Positions 5,818-12,848 of a DNA stretch of 18,491 nt are shown here, one piece after another. The DNA lies in the NCBI GenBank assembly GCA_030628905.1, contig DAOVQB010000077.1, positions 1-18,491 on the forward strand. The letters run 5' to 3'. Origin of the DNA: DAOVQB01 sp023128935. GTDB lineage: Bacteria; Eisenbacteria; RBG-16-71-46; CAIMUX01; WJJG01. The notes beneath the pieces are model-generated. The model did no database searches, was not told the DNA's origin, and saw only the letters and a program-made list of their open reading frames with translations. How positions within the stretch are numbered: position 1 is the stretch's first letter; each line of letters opens with the position of its first letter. The position numbers and the translations under genes are program-made.

Positions 5818-7200
5818 ATGCCTGAATGGCGGCAGGACTGGACTCACCAACCGACAATTCTCCTTGTGACAGAAGAGAGCGCCCAAGCTGGAAAGCTCCG
5901 CGCCCATCTGGAGTCTTCCGGTCGATCAGTCGTTTGGGTTCACAGCCGCGAGGAGGCTGCCCAAGTGCTGGACGGTGTGCAGGCGGATGCGCTTGTCTCC
6001 CGTCTCCGTGCTCCCCGCATCCAAGGCATGGCCGTCCTTGCGTTGGCGCGCAAACGGAATCCCGAGATCGGCGCAATCCTGTTGATCGACCCGGGTGAAG
6101 AGGAGCGGGCAACGCGCGCAATGCGCCGGGGGGTGGTGGATTTTCAGGCCCCCCCGCTGAACTTCGAGAAGATCACTGCGGTGATCGACCGGCTCCTCGA
6201 CCGCCAGCGGCTTGTGGAAGACCTCTCCCGCCTGGGCCAGCTCCTCGACCGCCAGTTCGGCTTCCCGAACCTGATCGGCAATTCAGGCGCAATGGCCCGG
6301 CTGCGCTCCAAGCTCCGGGAGATCGCGCCGCGCGAGATCAGAATCCTTATTGTGGGGGAGGCGGGCTCGGGCAAGGATCTGGTGGCTTCCATCCTTCATC
6401 AGAATAGCCCTCGCCGGAATGCTCCCTTTGTCAGGGTCGATTGCTCCGCACTTCCTCCCCGACAACTGGGCCGCGAGCTGTTCGGTACACCATCCGAGGG
6501 GGGGGAGAGCCGCTCCCCTGGGCGTCTGGAGATGGCCTCGGAAGGCACGCTTTACCTGGACGGCGTGATGGACCTGCCCGAGCAACTGCAGGTCCGCATC
6601 GCCGATGTGATTCGCACGGGCCTGCTAAGGCCTGAGATCAGTGAGCTGCCCGTGGATGTCCGTCCACGTATCATTGCATCAAGTGAACTGGACCTGAGCG
6701 CGAAGGTGGAGAGTGGCCAGTTTTGCGAGAGGTTCTATGCGCTGCTCTCTGAGGTCCGGATCGACCTGCCTCCCCTGCGGCATCGCAGGCGGGACATCCC
6801 CATGGTGGCTCGGCACTTCCTGGCCGAGGGCAGTGAGCGGCACAAGAAGTCGCTGTCCTTCCGCCATGGGGCGCTGGATCGGCTGGCGGATTACGACTGG
6901 CCGGGCAACGTCCGGGAACTGAAGAATGTAGTTGCTGAACTGGCCGCCCGCTTCCCATCGGGTGCCTCGATTGGCGCCGAGGACCTTCCTCTCGAGATTC
7001 AGGAAGCCTACCCCCGTGAGGGGCTGACCCGGTTCCCTCTGGGCACTTCCCTGGCTGAGGCTGAGAAGCGGATGATTCGTGAAACCCTGCGCCTTTGTGA
7101 GGGGAATCGGGAAAAGGCCGCCGGCGTCTTGGGGATTGGCGTACGGACCCTCTACCGCAAGATGAAGGCCTACCGCGTTGCGGAATCAGACCAAGCTTAA
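5818..7200 (+). CDS. NtrC-like regulator with degenerate receiver and degenerate AAA+ domain
   Basis: The 460-residue protein has the NtrC layout: receiver-like domain (about 12-125), AAA+ domain (about 150-378) and a Fis-type helix-turn-helix (about 412-452, with EGNREKAAGVLGIGVRTLYR). Many key residues are absent. The phospho-acceptor Asp is replaced around Ser61 (ALVSRLRAP). The Walker A motif GEAGSGKD (180-187) keeps its Lys. Walker B reads LYLDG, with Gly249 in place of Glu. The GAFTGA loop is missing, because the sequence goes from ELFGTPSEGG straight to GRLEMASEGT. Both arginine-finger positions are altered (Cys303, Leu309 in FCERFYALL), while WPGNVREL is kept. It should bind DNA but probably neither hydrolyses ATP efficiently nor activates sigma-54. 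TyrR, which lacks GAFTGA and works with sigma-70, is a known parallel. The start follows GGGGGAG at 5802-5808. A target may lie in the next intergenic region. Confidence 0.88.
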   Translation: MPEWRQDWTHQPTILLVTEESAQAGKLRAHLESSGRSVVWVHSREEAAQVLDGVQADALVSRLRAPRIQGMAVLALARKRNPEIGAILLIDPGEEERATRAMRRGVVDFQAPPLNFEKITAVIDRLLDRQRLVEDLSRLGQLLDRQFGFPNLIGNSGAMARLRSKLREIAPREIRILIVGEAGSGKDLVASILHQNSPRRNAPFVRVDCSALPPRQLGRELFGTPSEGGESRSPGRLEMASEGTLYLDGVMDLPEQLQVRIADVIRTGLLRPEISELPVDVRPRIIASSELDLSAKVESGQFCERFYALLSEVRIDLPPLRHRRRDIPMVARHFLAEGSERHKKSLSFRHGALDRLADYDWPGNVRELKNVVAELAARFPSGASIGAEDLPLEIQEAYPREGLTRFPLGTSLAEAEKRMIRETLRLCEGNREKAAGVLGIGVRTLYRKMKAYRVAESDQA

Positions 7201-7215
7201 CTGCCAATTTGGCAG
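7201..7215. promoter_or_regulatory. Palindromic site A, CTGCCA-ATT-TGGCAG
   Basis: A perfect 15-bp palindrome directly after the stop codon of the NtrC-like gene. It shares its TGCCA-N3-TGGCA layout with the site at 7420-7434. A weak terminator is possible, but the stem is short and no T-run follows, so a protein-binding site is preferred. Confidence 0.4.
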
Positions 7216-7269
7216 GCATGGTCCCTTCCGATCCTGGCGGCCTGCCGCTACCGAGCCACAACTCCGGGC

Positions 7270-7346
7270 AAACTGCCATGATTGTCGCATCCTGAGACGG
7301 TTTTTAGTTTCATATTGAATCACAGCAGAGGTCATTATGGCAGTTT
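7270..7346. repeat. Separated inverted pair AAACTGCCAT / ATGGCAGTTT
   Basis: Perfect 10-bp arms at 7270-7279 and 7337-7346, with 57 bases between them. The arms contain the same CTGCCA/TGGCAG half-sites as the palindromes at 7201 and 7420, which suggests one regulator binding several places. The repeat is seen; binding is inferred. Confidence 0.45.
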
Positions 7347-7382
7347 AGTGTGGGTCGGTCCCCGAGACGGGGAAAGCATGAT

Positions 7383-7407
7383 TCTGTAATCGATTGCGAT
7401 TCACAGA
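7383..7407. other. Hairpin with one bulge upstream of the groES promoter
   Basis: TCTGTAATCG (7383-7392) pairs with CGATTCACAGA (7397-7407), leaving a four-base loop and one bulged base. It lies upstream of the predicted start of transcription, so it is more likely an operator or chance palindrome than an RNA structure. Confidence 0.35.
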
Positions 7408-7419
7408 GATGCATTGATG

Positions 7420-7451
7420 ATGCCACTTTGGCATGAATCTAGCATTATAAT
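7420..7451 (+). promoter_or_regulatory. Likely groES-groEL promoter with palindromic site B over the -35 region
   Basis: TATAAT at 7446-7451 is a perfect -10 box. The -35 position expected at 17-bp spacing (7423-7428, CCACTT) is poor and lies inside the palindrome ATGCCA-CTT-TGGCAT (7420-7434). A weak -35 covered by an operator-like palindrome suggests a regulated promoter. The same stretch also fits a sigma-54 pattern, with GG at 7430-7431 and GC at 7442-7443 and ten bases between. Which sigma factor is used cannot be decided here. Confidence 0.5.
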
Positions 7452-7585
7452 CGCGTTGGTGGAACCGCCGTGCCTCACGTGGGTCCGAGTGCCACGGGAG
7501 GGTTGGCGTTGACCGGTTCCGGTGGGTCCGGAGAGACCGCAAAGGAGCCGGTGGGATCGAAGTGGACTAGGGGAGGACTAGTTAG

Positions 7586-7897
7586 ATGAAGACGAAGACG
7601 AAGACGAAGATTCGTCCCCTCGGAGATCGCATCCTTGTCCAGAGGTTGGACGAAACTGCGGAGCAGCGCTCCAAGGGCGGTATCATCATTCCTGACACCG
7701 CCAAGGAGAAGCCCATGGAGGGCAAGATCGTCGCTGCGGGACCGGGACACATCAATGACGATGGGACCCGTAGGAATCTGGAGGTCAAGATCGGCGACCG
7801 GGTTCTGATCAGCAAGTACACGGGTACTGAAGTCAAGATCGAAGGTGATGAGTACATTATCATGCGCGAGGATGATGTCCTGGGCGTGATCGAGTAG
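7586..7897 (+). CDS. groES: Co-chaperonin GroES
   Basis: GroES is the heptameric lid of the GroEL folding chamber in the cytoplasm. The 103-residue length is normal. After a short Lys-Thr stretch the family start IRPLGDRILVQ is read. The mobile loop that contacts GroEL is in EQRSKGGIIIPDTAKEKP, the central block is GKIVAAGPG, and the chain ends in the usual EDDVLGVIE. The ATG at 7586 follows GGGGAGG at 7570-7576. The first codons are a small in-frame repeat of Lys-Thr (gaagac units), which makes the N-terminus longer and more basic than usual. groEL follows after 45 bp, the usual operon order. Regulation probably acts through the palindromic promoter region upstream and not through a CIRCE/HrcA site, which is not visible. 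Confidence 0.98.
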   Translation: MKTKTKTKIRPLGDRILVQRLDETAEQRSKGGIIIPDTAKEKPMEGKIVAAGPGHINDDGTRRNLEVKIGDRVLISKYTGTEVKIEGDEYIIMREDDVLGVIE

Positions 7898-7942
7898 GTC
7901 TTTCCAACTCGCGGGCAAGGAATTCCCGCCAGGAGGTGAATT

Positions 7943-9586
7943 ATGGCTGCAAAGCAGCTGCTTTTCCAAGAGGAAGCCCGTCGATCGATCCTTGAGGGCG
8001 TCGAGTTGCTGAGCCGGGCCGTCAAGATCACTCTCGGCCCTCGGGGGCGGAATGTGGTTCTCGAGAAGAAGTGGGGTTCCCCCACAATCACAAAGGATGG
8101 GGTCACGGTGGCCAAGGAGATCAGTCTGGAAGATCCTTGGCACAACATGGGCGCCCAGATGGTGCGGGAAGTTGCCTCCAAGACCTCGGATGTGGCCGGT
8201 GACGGTACCACCACGGCAACCCTGCTGGCCGAGTCGATCTTCCGCGAGGGCTTGCGCAATGTGACGGCGGGTTGTAACCCGATGCACATCAAGCGGGGTG
8301 TCGAGAAGGCGGTGACGACGGTTGTCGCTGAGCTCGAGAAGTTGTCCAAGAAGGTCAGTGATACCGCGCAGATCGAGCAGATCGCCTCGATCTCCGCCAA
8401 CGGCGATGAGACGATCGGCAAGATCATTGCTGAAGCCATGGACAAGGTCGGCAAAGAGGGCACGATTACAGTGGAGGAGGCCAAGTCGACCGATACATTC
8501 CTCGAAGTCGTCGAGGGGATGCAGTTCGACAATGGCTATCTCTCACCTTACTTCATCACCGACAAGGACAGTATGGAAGTGACCCTTGAGGATGCGTTGG
8601 TCCTACTGCACGACAAGAAGATCTCAAGCCTCAAGGACCTCCTGCCCATCCTCGAGCAGACGAGCCAACAGGGCAAGCCGATCCTGATCATTGCCGAGGA
8701 TGTCGAAGGCGAGGCGCTTGCCACCCTAGTGGTCAACCGCCTGCGCGGCACATTGCATTGCTGTGCGGTCAAGGCTCCTGGTTTCGGCGATCGCCGCAAG
8801 GCCATGCTTGAGGACATTGCGGTCCTGACCGGTGGTCAGGTGATTTCCGAAGAGCAGGGCCGCAAGCTGGAGAGCGTACAGCTCAAGGAATTGGGTAAGG
8901 TCAAGACGATCAAGATCGACAAGGACAACACGACCATCATCCAGGGTGCCGGCAAGCAGATCGACATCAAGGCTCGCATCGAGCAGCTTGGCCGCCAGAT
9001 CGAGGAGACCACATCCGATTACGATCGCGAGAAGCTGCAGGAGCGCCGGGCGAAGCTCTCCGGTGGCGTGGCTGTGATCAATGTCGGTGCGGCGACCGAG
9101 ATGGAGATGAAGGAGAAGAAGGCCCGCGTGGAGGATGCCCTGCACGCCACGCGCGCAGCCGTTGAGGAAGGCGTCGTGGCTGGCGGAGGCGTGGCGCTGC
9201 TGCGCTGCATCCCTGCCCTAGACAAGCTTGATGAAAAGGGCGACATCCAGGTGGGGGTCAACGTCGTCAAGCGGGCGCTGGAAATGCCGCTGCGTATCCT
9301 GGTAGACAACGCGGGCATCGAGGGTAGTCTGGTTACCCAGGAGGTTCGCAAGAACCCCAAGAAGAGCTTCGGCTACGATGTGGAGCGTGACGAGTACGTC
9401 GACATGTTCCAGGCCGGGATCATCGATCCCAAGAAGGTCACCCGCACTGCGCTGCAGAATGCGGCCTCGATTGCCAGCCTGATGATCACCACCGAGGCGA
9501 TGGTCAGCGAGATCCCCGAGAAGGAGAAGCCCGCTCCTCCTGGCGGTGGCGGCGGTGGCATGGGCGGCATGGACGGCATGTACTAG
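7943..9586 (+). CDS. groEL: Chaperonin GroEL (60 kDa)
   Basis: GroEL forms the double-ring ATP-driven chamber in which newly made or heat-damaged proteins fold. The 547-residue length is standard. The ATP-binding block VTLGPRGRN-like sequence (here KITLGPRGRNVVLEKKWGSP), DGVTVAKEI and AGDGTTTATLLA (about residue 85) are present, as is the apical region around GYLSPYFITD (about 195). The later equatorial block AVEEGVVAGGGVALLR is also read. The C-terminus is the Gly-Met-rich tail GGGGGGMGGMDGMY. The start follows a strong ribosome-binding site, AGGAGGTGA, at 7931-7939. All expected motifs are intact and nothing suggests a specialised paralogue. Confidence 0.99.
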   Translation: MAAKQLLFQEEARRSILEGVELLSRAVKITLGPRGRNVVLEKKWGSPTITKDGVTVAKEISLEDPWHNMGAQMVREVASKTSDVAGDGTTTATLLAESIFREGLRNVTAGCNPMHIKRGVEKAVTTVVAELEKLSKKVSDTAQIEQIASISANGDETIGKIIAEAMDKVGKEGTITVEEAKSTDTFLEVVEGMQFDNGYLSPYFITDKDSMEVTLEDALVLLHDKKISSLKDLLPILEQTSQQGKPILIIAEDVEGEALATLVVNRLRGTLHCCAVKAPGFGDRRKAMLEDIAVLTGGQVISEEQGRKLESVQLKELGKVKTIKIDKDNTTIIQGAGKQIDIKARIEQLGRQIEETTSDYDREKLQERRAKLSGGVAVINVGAATEMEMKEKKARVEDALHATRAAVEEGVVAGGGVALLRCIPALDKLDEKGDIQVGVNVVKRALEMPLRILVDNAGIEGSLVTQEVRKNPKKSFGYDVERDEYVDMFQAGIIDPKKVTRTALQNAASIASLMITTEAMVSEIPEKEKPAPPGGGGGGMGGMDGMY

Positions 9587-9642
9587 GATCGAGTCGGCGC
9601 TGGGAAGCGGTTTCCGGCGCGTCCGAGCGACACCTGATCAAC

Positions 9643-9657
9643 GAACCGCTCCGGTTC
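9643..9657. terminator. Possible bidirectional stem between convergent groEL and glnA
   Basis: GAACCG-CTC-CGGTTC is a perfect six-base-pair stem with a three-base loop, 57 bp after groEL. It has no good T-run on either side, so it is a weak terminator candidate. Confidence 0.3.
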
Positions 9658-9661
9658 CCTT

Positions 9662-9741
9662 GCAGGACCGGGGCGGTTTCTGGATCCCCTGGGCGGCTTC
9701 TGCATCCCCGAGGCGGTTCTTGGATCCCCTGGGTGGATTTC
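9662..9741. repeat. Four degenerate 20-bp tandem repeats
   Basis: The units are at 9662-9681, 9682-9701, 9702-9721 and 9722-9741. Units 2 and 4 share ggatcccctggg, and all four carry a ggcgg or ggtgg core followed by a pyrimidine-rich end. The array fills most of the space between the convergent groEL and glnA genes. The repeated C4/G4 blocks could fold into alternative stems and help end transcription, but that is inference. Confidence 0.7.
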
Positions 9742-9783
9742 GCTCCAGGCGCAAGCACCGATTTTCAGACCACCAGCTTGCGA

Positions 9784-11214
9784 TCAGAGGTCGTAATAGA
9801 GCGTCATCTCATACGGATGCGGCCGGTTCCTCACCTCGTTGACCTCCCGCTCCAGTTTCTGCTCCATCCAGGTTTCAAGGAAATCCTTCGGGAAGACGCC
9901 TCCCTCGGTGAGGAAGTGATGATCCTTGTCGAGAGCTTGCAGCGCCTCATGCAGGGAGGCTGGGACGGGTAGGATTCTCGCTAGCTTCCTCTCGGAGAGC
10001 CGGCAGACATCGTCCTCTATCGGGCCCATACCGAGTTTGCGCGGGTCGATCCCCTTGCGGATTCCGTCGAGCCCGGCCATCAGCATGGCCGCCATTGCCA
10101 AGTAGACATTGCAGGTGCCATCGGGCGGACGGAACTCGATGCGCTGCTCAGATGGGCGGTTGGCATATTTGGGCACCCGGATGGCAGCGCTTCTGTTGGC
10201 GACGCCGTAGAACAGGAAGGTGGGGGCCTCGAAGCCGGGCACCAGTCGCTTGTAGGAGTTTGTGCTCGGATCGGTCAGCGCGAGCAGTGCGCGACCGTGT
10301 TTGAGCAGACCACCGATGTAGTGGAGGGCAGTCTCGCTCAGATTCTGTGGGCCGGTGCGGTCATAGAAGAGATTCCTCCGCCCTCGAACCAGATTCTGAT
10401 GGAAGTGCATGCCCGAGCCGGCCTCATCGTAGAGCGGCTTGGGCATGAATGTGGCGCTGCGGCCACTGCGCACGGCGACATTCTTGACAGCGTACTTGGC
10501 CCACATGGTTGCGTCGGCAGACTGGAGCAGCGGCTGCCTGGTCAGCTCGATCTCACATTGACCGGGCCCTCCCACTTCGTGATGGTGATAGCGCACAGGC
10601 ATCCCTGCCTGCTCAATGACGCGTGCCATCTCCGCGCGCAACTCATAGAGAGTGTCCAGAGGTGGGATCGCGTGGTAGCCGCCCCTGTGCGGTATGTTGT
10701 GTCCGAGCTGGCCCTCGTCGCGGGAGGCGGTGTTCCAGTCCGCCTCTTCGGAGTCGATCAAGTAGAACGAGGTATTGATCTCGCTGCCATACGAGACCTG
10801 GTTGAAGACGTAGAACTCGAGTTCCGGTAGCCAGAGACTCTCGGTTGCGATCCCCAGCTTGCGCATGTAGGCCGTTGCCCTTTGGGCGATGATCCGCGGG
10901 TCCCGGGCGAACCACTCCCGCGTGTCCGCTTCCGCAACCTGGCAGATCAGGCTGAGGGCGGGCACTTTCCAGAACGGGTCCAAGAGTGCCGTTCCCGGGT
11001 CTGGGATCACAACCATATCCCCGGCTTCCTTGCGCTTGAAACCGGCGACGCTGGATCCGTCAATGCCTATGCCCCGTGCCAGCGTTGTTTTGTCAAAGGC
11101 GCCGACTGGGAGCGTAACGTGATGCCAGCGGCCAAACAGGTCGCCGAACTTCAGGTCCACCATCTCAATCTTATGACGGCGGATCAACTGGCGCAGGTCG
11201 TCGTAAGCAGCCAT
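9784..11214 (-). CDS. glnA: Glutamine synthetase, type I
   Basis: This enzyme makes glutamine from glutamate, ammonia and ATP in the cytoplasm and is the main entry of ammonia. The 476-residue protein has IDGSSVAGF (51-59), metal-binding Glu131/Glu133 in PELEFYVF, Glu213 and Glu221 in HEVGGPGQCEIEL, His270 in SGMHFHQN, and the substrate loop NRSAAIRVP. Near the C-terminus, the place of the Tyr that is adenylylated in enterobacterial enzymes reads DDVCRL, with Cys404 instead of Tyr, so control by adenylylation is unlikely. The open frame extends 83 codons upstream, but AGGAGG (plus-strand 11225-11230) precedes the Met at 11214 and the family begins there. The gene diverges from hflX and converges on groEL. 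No nitrogen-control site was recognised. Confidence 0.97.
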   Translation of the reverse strand: MAAYDDLRQLIRRHKIEMVDLKFGDLFGRWHHVTLPVGAFDKTTLARGIGIDGSSVAGFKRKEAGDMVVIPDPGTALLDPFWKVPALSLICQVAEADTREWFARDPRIIAQRATAYMRKLGIATESLWLPELEFYVFNQVSYGSEINTSFYLIDSEEADWNTASRDEGQLGHNIPHRGGYHAIPPLDTLYELRAEMARVIEQAGMPVRYHHHEVGGPGQCEIELTRQPLLQSADATMWAKYAVKNVAVRSGRSATFMPKPLYDEAGSGMHFHQNLVRGRRNLFYDRTGPQNLSETALHYIGGLLKHGRALLALTDPSTNSYKRLVPGFEAPTFLFYGVANRSAAIRVPKYANRPSEQRIEFRPPDGTCNVYLAMAAMLMAGLDGIRKGIDPRKLGMGPIEDDVCRLSERKLARILPVPASLHEALQALDKDHHFLTEGGVFPKDFLETWMEQKLEREVNEVRNRPHPYEMTLYYDL

Positions 11215-11224
11215 CGTCTGAATG

Positions 11225-11230
11225 CCTCCT
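11225..11230 (-). promoter_or_regulatory. Ribosome-binding site fixing the glnA start
   Basis: Minus-strand AGGAGG lies ten bases before the ATG at 11214 and rules out the much longer upstream open frame. Confidence 0.7.
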
Positions 11231-11347
11231 GTGGATCTGTTGCTGGGACGCCCCCGCCGGCCCCATATGCGCTGGCGCGACTGGATCTCATCCAGCCCAT
11301 GACATGCGATGCCCTCCCCAGGTTCATGATTCGTCATGGGGTGAAAA

Positions 11348-11378
11348 ATCCTAAACCACCAACGCAAGCCCAGGTCAA
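11348..11378 (-). promoter_or_regulatory. Possible glnA promoter
   Basis: On the minus strand TTGACC (11373-11378) is a good -35 and TAGGAT (11348-11353) a fair -10, but the spacer is 19 bp, longer than usual. A small palindrome, CATGA-N4-TCATG, lies just downstream at 11325-11338. The evidence is weak. Confidence 0.3.
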
Positions 11379-11484
11379 GGGGCTTAAGACGCGGGTAGTG
11401 CGCCGGCGTGACTGGACCGCAGCGGGGGAAATTTCTGCTATGATGTATCCGTGGGGGCTGCAAGACCCGTGACTGGAGGCAAGC

Positions 11485-12747
11485 GTGCCGGGAGCGGTCG
11501 TCCAGTCACCCGCAACGATTCGGGAGTCTAGTGCAAGGAGGGCTGGAAAAGGCGTGGCGATTGAGACCCATTGCAGGCCCGAACGGGCCATCCTAGTTGG
11601 CTTGATGAAGGACGGCGGCAAGCTGGGCAGCGGTAGACAGGCGGCAACATCCAGCGCCCTGCCGGAGGATCTCAGGAACCCCAGCCTCGAGGAGCTCGCT
11701 CTCCTGGCCCAGACGGCCGGCGGCAGGATTCTCGAGTGCATACTTCAGCGCCGCGGGCTGATCCATCCGGCCACCTTCTTGAGCAAAGGCAAGCTCGCAC
11801 AACTCGGGGAGCGGATCAAGGAACACGAAGCAGACCTCGTGATCTTCGACGAGGACCTATCCCCTGCCCAGGCGCGGAATTTGGAGAAGGCCCTCGAGTG
11901 CAAGATCATCGACCGCACGGAGCTGATCCTGGACATCTTCTCCCGCCGGGCCCGCTCGCGTGAGGCTCAGGTGCAGGTCGAACTGGCGCAGCTACAATAC
12001 CTGCTTCCGCGACTGACCCGCATGTGGGTGCACCTCTCCCGCCTTGGGGGCGGCATTGGGACCCGGGGACCTGGGGAGACACAGCTGGAGGTGGATCGCC
12101 GGCGCGTGCGCCAACGGATCAGCATGCTCAAACGCAAGCTGGGGGCTGTCGAGCGGGAACGCGCGACCCAGAGCCGGCGGCGAAGGCGGATGTTTCGCGC
12201 ATCCGTGGTGGGCTACACGAACGCCGGCAAGTCAACCCTGTTCAACGCACTCACCCGCGCGGGCGTTCTGGAGGAGGACAAGCTCTTCGCCACCCTCGAT
12301 ACGACCACCCGCCGGCTGGCGCTCGAGGCAGGTGAGGTCATCCTGCTGTCCGATACAGTCGGCTTCATCCGCAAGCTGCCTCATCACCTGGTGGCCTCCT
12401 TCAGGGCAACGCTGGGGGAGGTGCGCGAGTCCGATTTGCTCGTGCATGTAGTTGATGCCTCGCACCCATCCTTCCGAGAGCAGATGCATACAGTGGACGA
12501 GGTCATCGAGGAACTGATGGCGGGGCGGCCCGTCGCTCGATGCCTCGTGCTGAACAAGGCCGATCGGCTGTGCGAGGAGCGCGCCCTGACCCTGAGGAGT
12601 GAGTTTCGCGATGGCCTTATTTTATCAGCGCTGGATCGCGTGCAGGCGCTTACGCTCAAGGAGGTGCTCGCCCGTGCGCTAGAAGATCAACGGGCCATGC
12701 GTAAAGGTGCCGGAGCCCGCGGCGGCACGGATAGGACACACGCCTGA
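11485..12747 (+). CDS. hflX: Ribosome-associated GTPase HflX
   Basis: HflX is a GTPase that binds the 50S ribosomal subunit and splits stalled ribosomes after stress. The N-terminal HflX domain holds the nucleotide-binding-like subdomain and the Gly-rich signature GGGIGTRGPGETQLE (about 187-201). A coiled region follows, and then the G domain with G1 GYTNAGKST (243-251), G3 DTVGF (290-294), G4 NKAD (357-360) and a G5 SAL motif. The 420-residue length is typical. The GTG at 11485 follows GGAGG at 11475-11479. A second GTG at 11554, after AAGGAGGG (11535-11542), would give a start close to the family block ERAILVGL and cannot be excluded. The gene diverges from glnA and is followed after 101 bp by the nuclease-family gene. 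Confidence 0.96.
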   Translation: MPGAVVQSPATIRESSARRAGKGVAIETHCRPERAILVGLMKDGGKLGSGRQAATSSALPEDLRNPSLEELALLAQTAGGRILECILQRRGLIHPATFLSKGKLAQLGERIKEHEADLVIFDEDLSPAQARNLEKALECKIIDRTELILDIFSRRARSREAQVQVELAQLQYLLPRLTRMWVHLSRLGGGIGTRGPGETQLEVDRRRVRQRISMLKRKLGAVERERATQSRRRRRMFRASVVGYTNAGKSTLFNALTRAGVLEEDKLFATLDTTTRRLALEAGEVILLSDTVGFIRKLPHHLVASFRATLGEVRESDLLVHVVDASHPSFREQMHTVDEVIEELMAGRPVARCLVLNKADRLCEERALTLRSEFRDGLILSALDRVQALTLKEVLARALEDQRAMRKGAGARGGTDRTHA

Positions 12748-12848
12748 GACCGGCTGGTTTCCCGCGGGCACGGGATTATGCCTGCGGGGAGAGGAATGGC
12801 TCCTTATCTAGCCTGCGTAGGGAACCCGGCGGGGAGAGGAACCGCACC

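Larger units (their letters stand above)
7201..7585. other. Palindrome-rich control region upstream of groES-groEL
   Basis: This 385-bp gap contains two 15-bp palindromes of form N-TGCCA-N3-TGGCA-N (7201-7215 and 7420-7434), a separated 10-bp inverted pair with the same core (7270-7279 and 7337-7346), and a hairpin at 7383-7407. A perfect TATAAT lies at 7446-7451. No CIRCE element (TTAGCACTC-N9-GAGTGCTAA) was found. No gene was recognised here. Confidence 0.7.

Noticed and set aside
7201..7215. Intrinsic terminator of the NtrC-like gene
   Set aside because: The six-pair stem is AT-containing and no T-run follows; the match to the second palindrome at 7420 favours a binding site.
7487..7493. 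GAGTGCC as half of a CIRCE heat-shock element before groES
   Set aside because: The matching inverted half at nine bases distance is absent; only GTGCCTCAC lies upstream, which does not fit TTAGCACTC.
7585..8532. Long minus-strand open frames opposite groES-groEL
   Set aside because: They are shadows of the strongly conserved coding strand; their translations look like out-of-frame sequence.
11439..11444. TATGAT as the hflX promoter -10
   Set aside because: No acceptable -35 was found at 16-18 bp, so it is not listed as a feature.
11215..11463. An 83-residue N-terminal extension of glutamine synthetase
   Set aside because: The family starts at the Met at 11214, which has AGGAGG before it; the extra part has no family similarity and covers the likely promoter.
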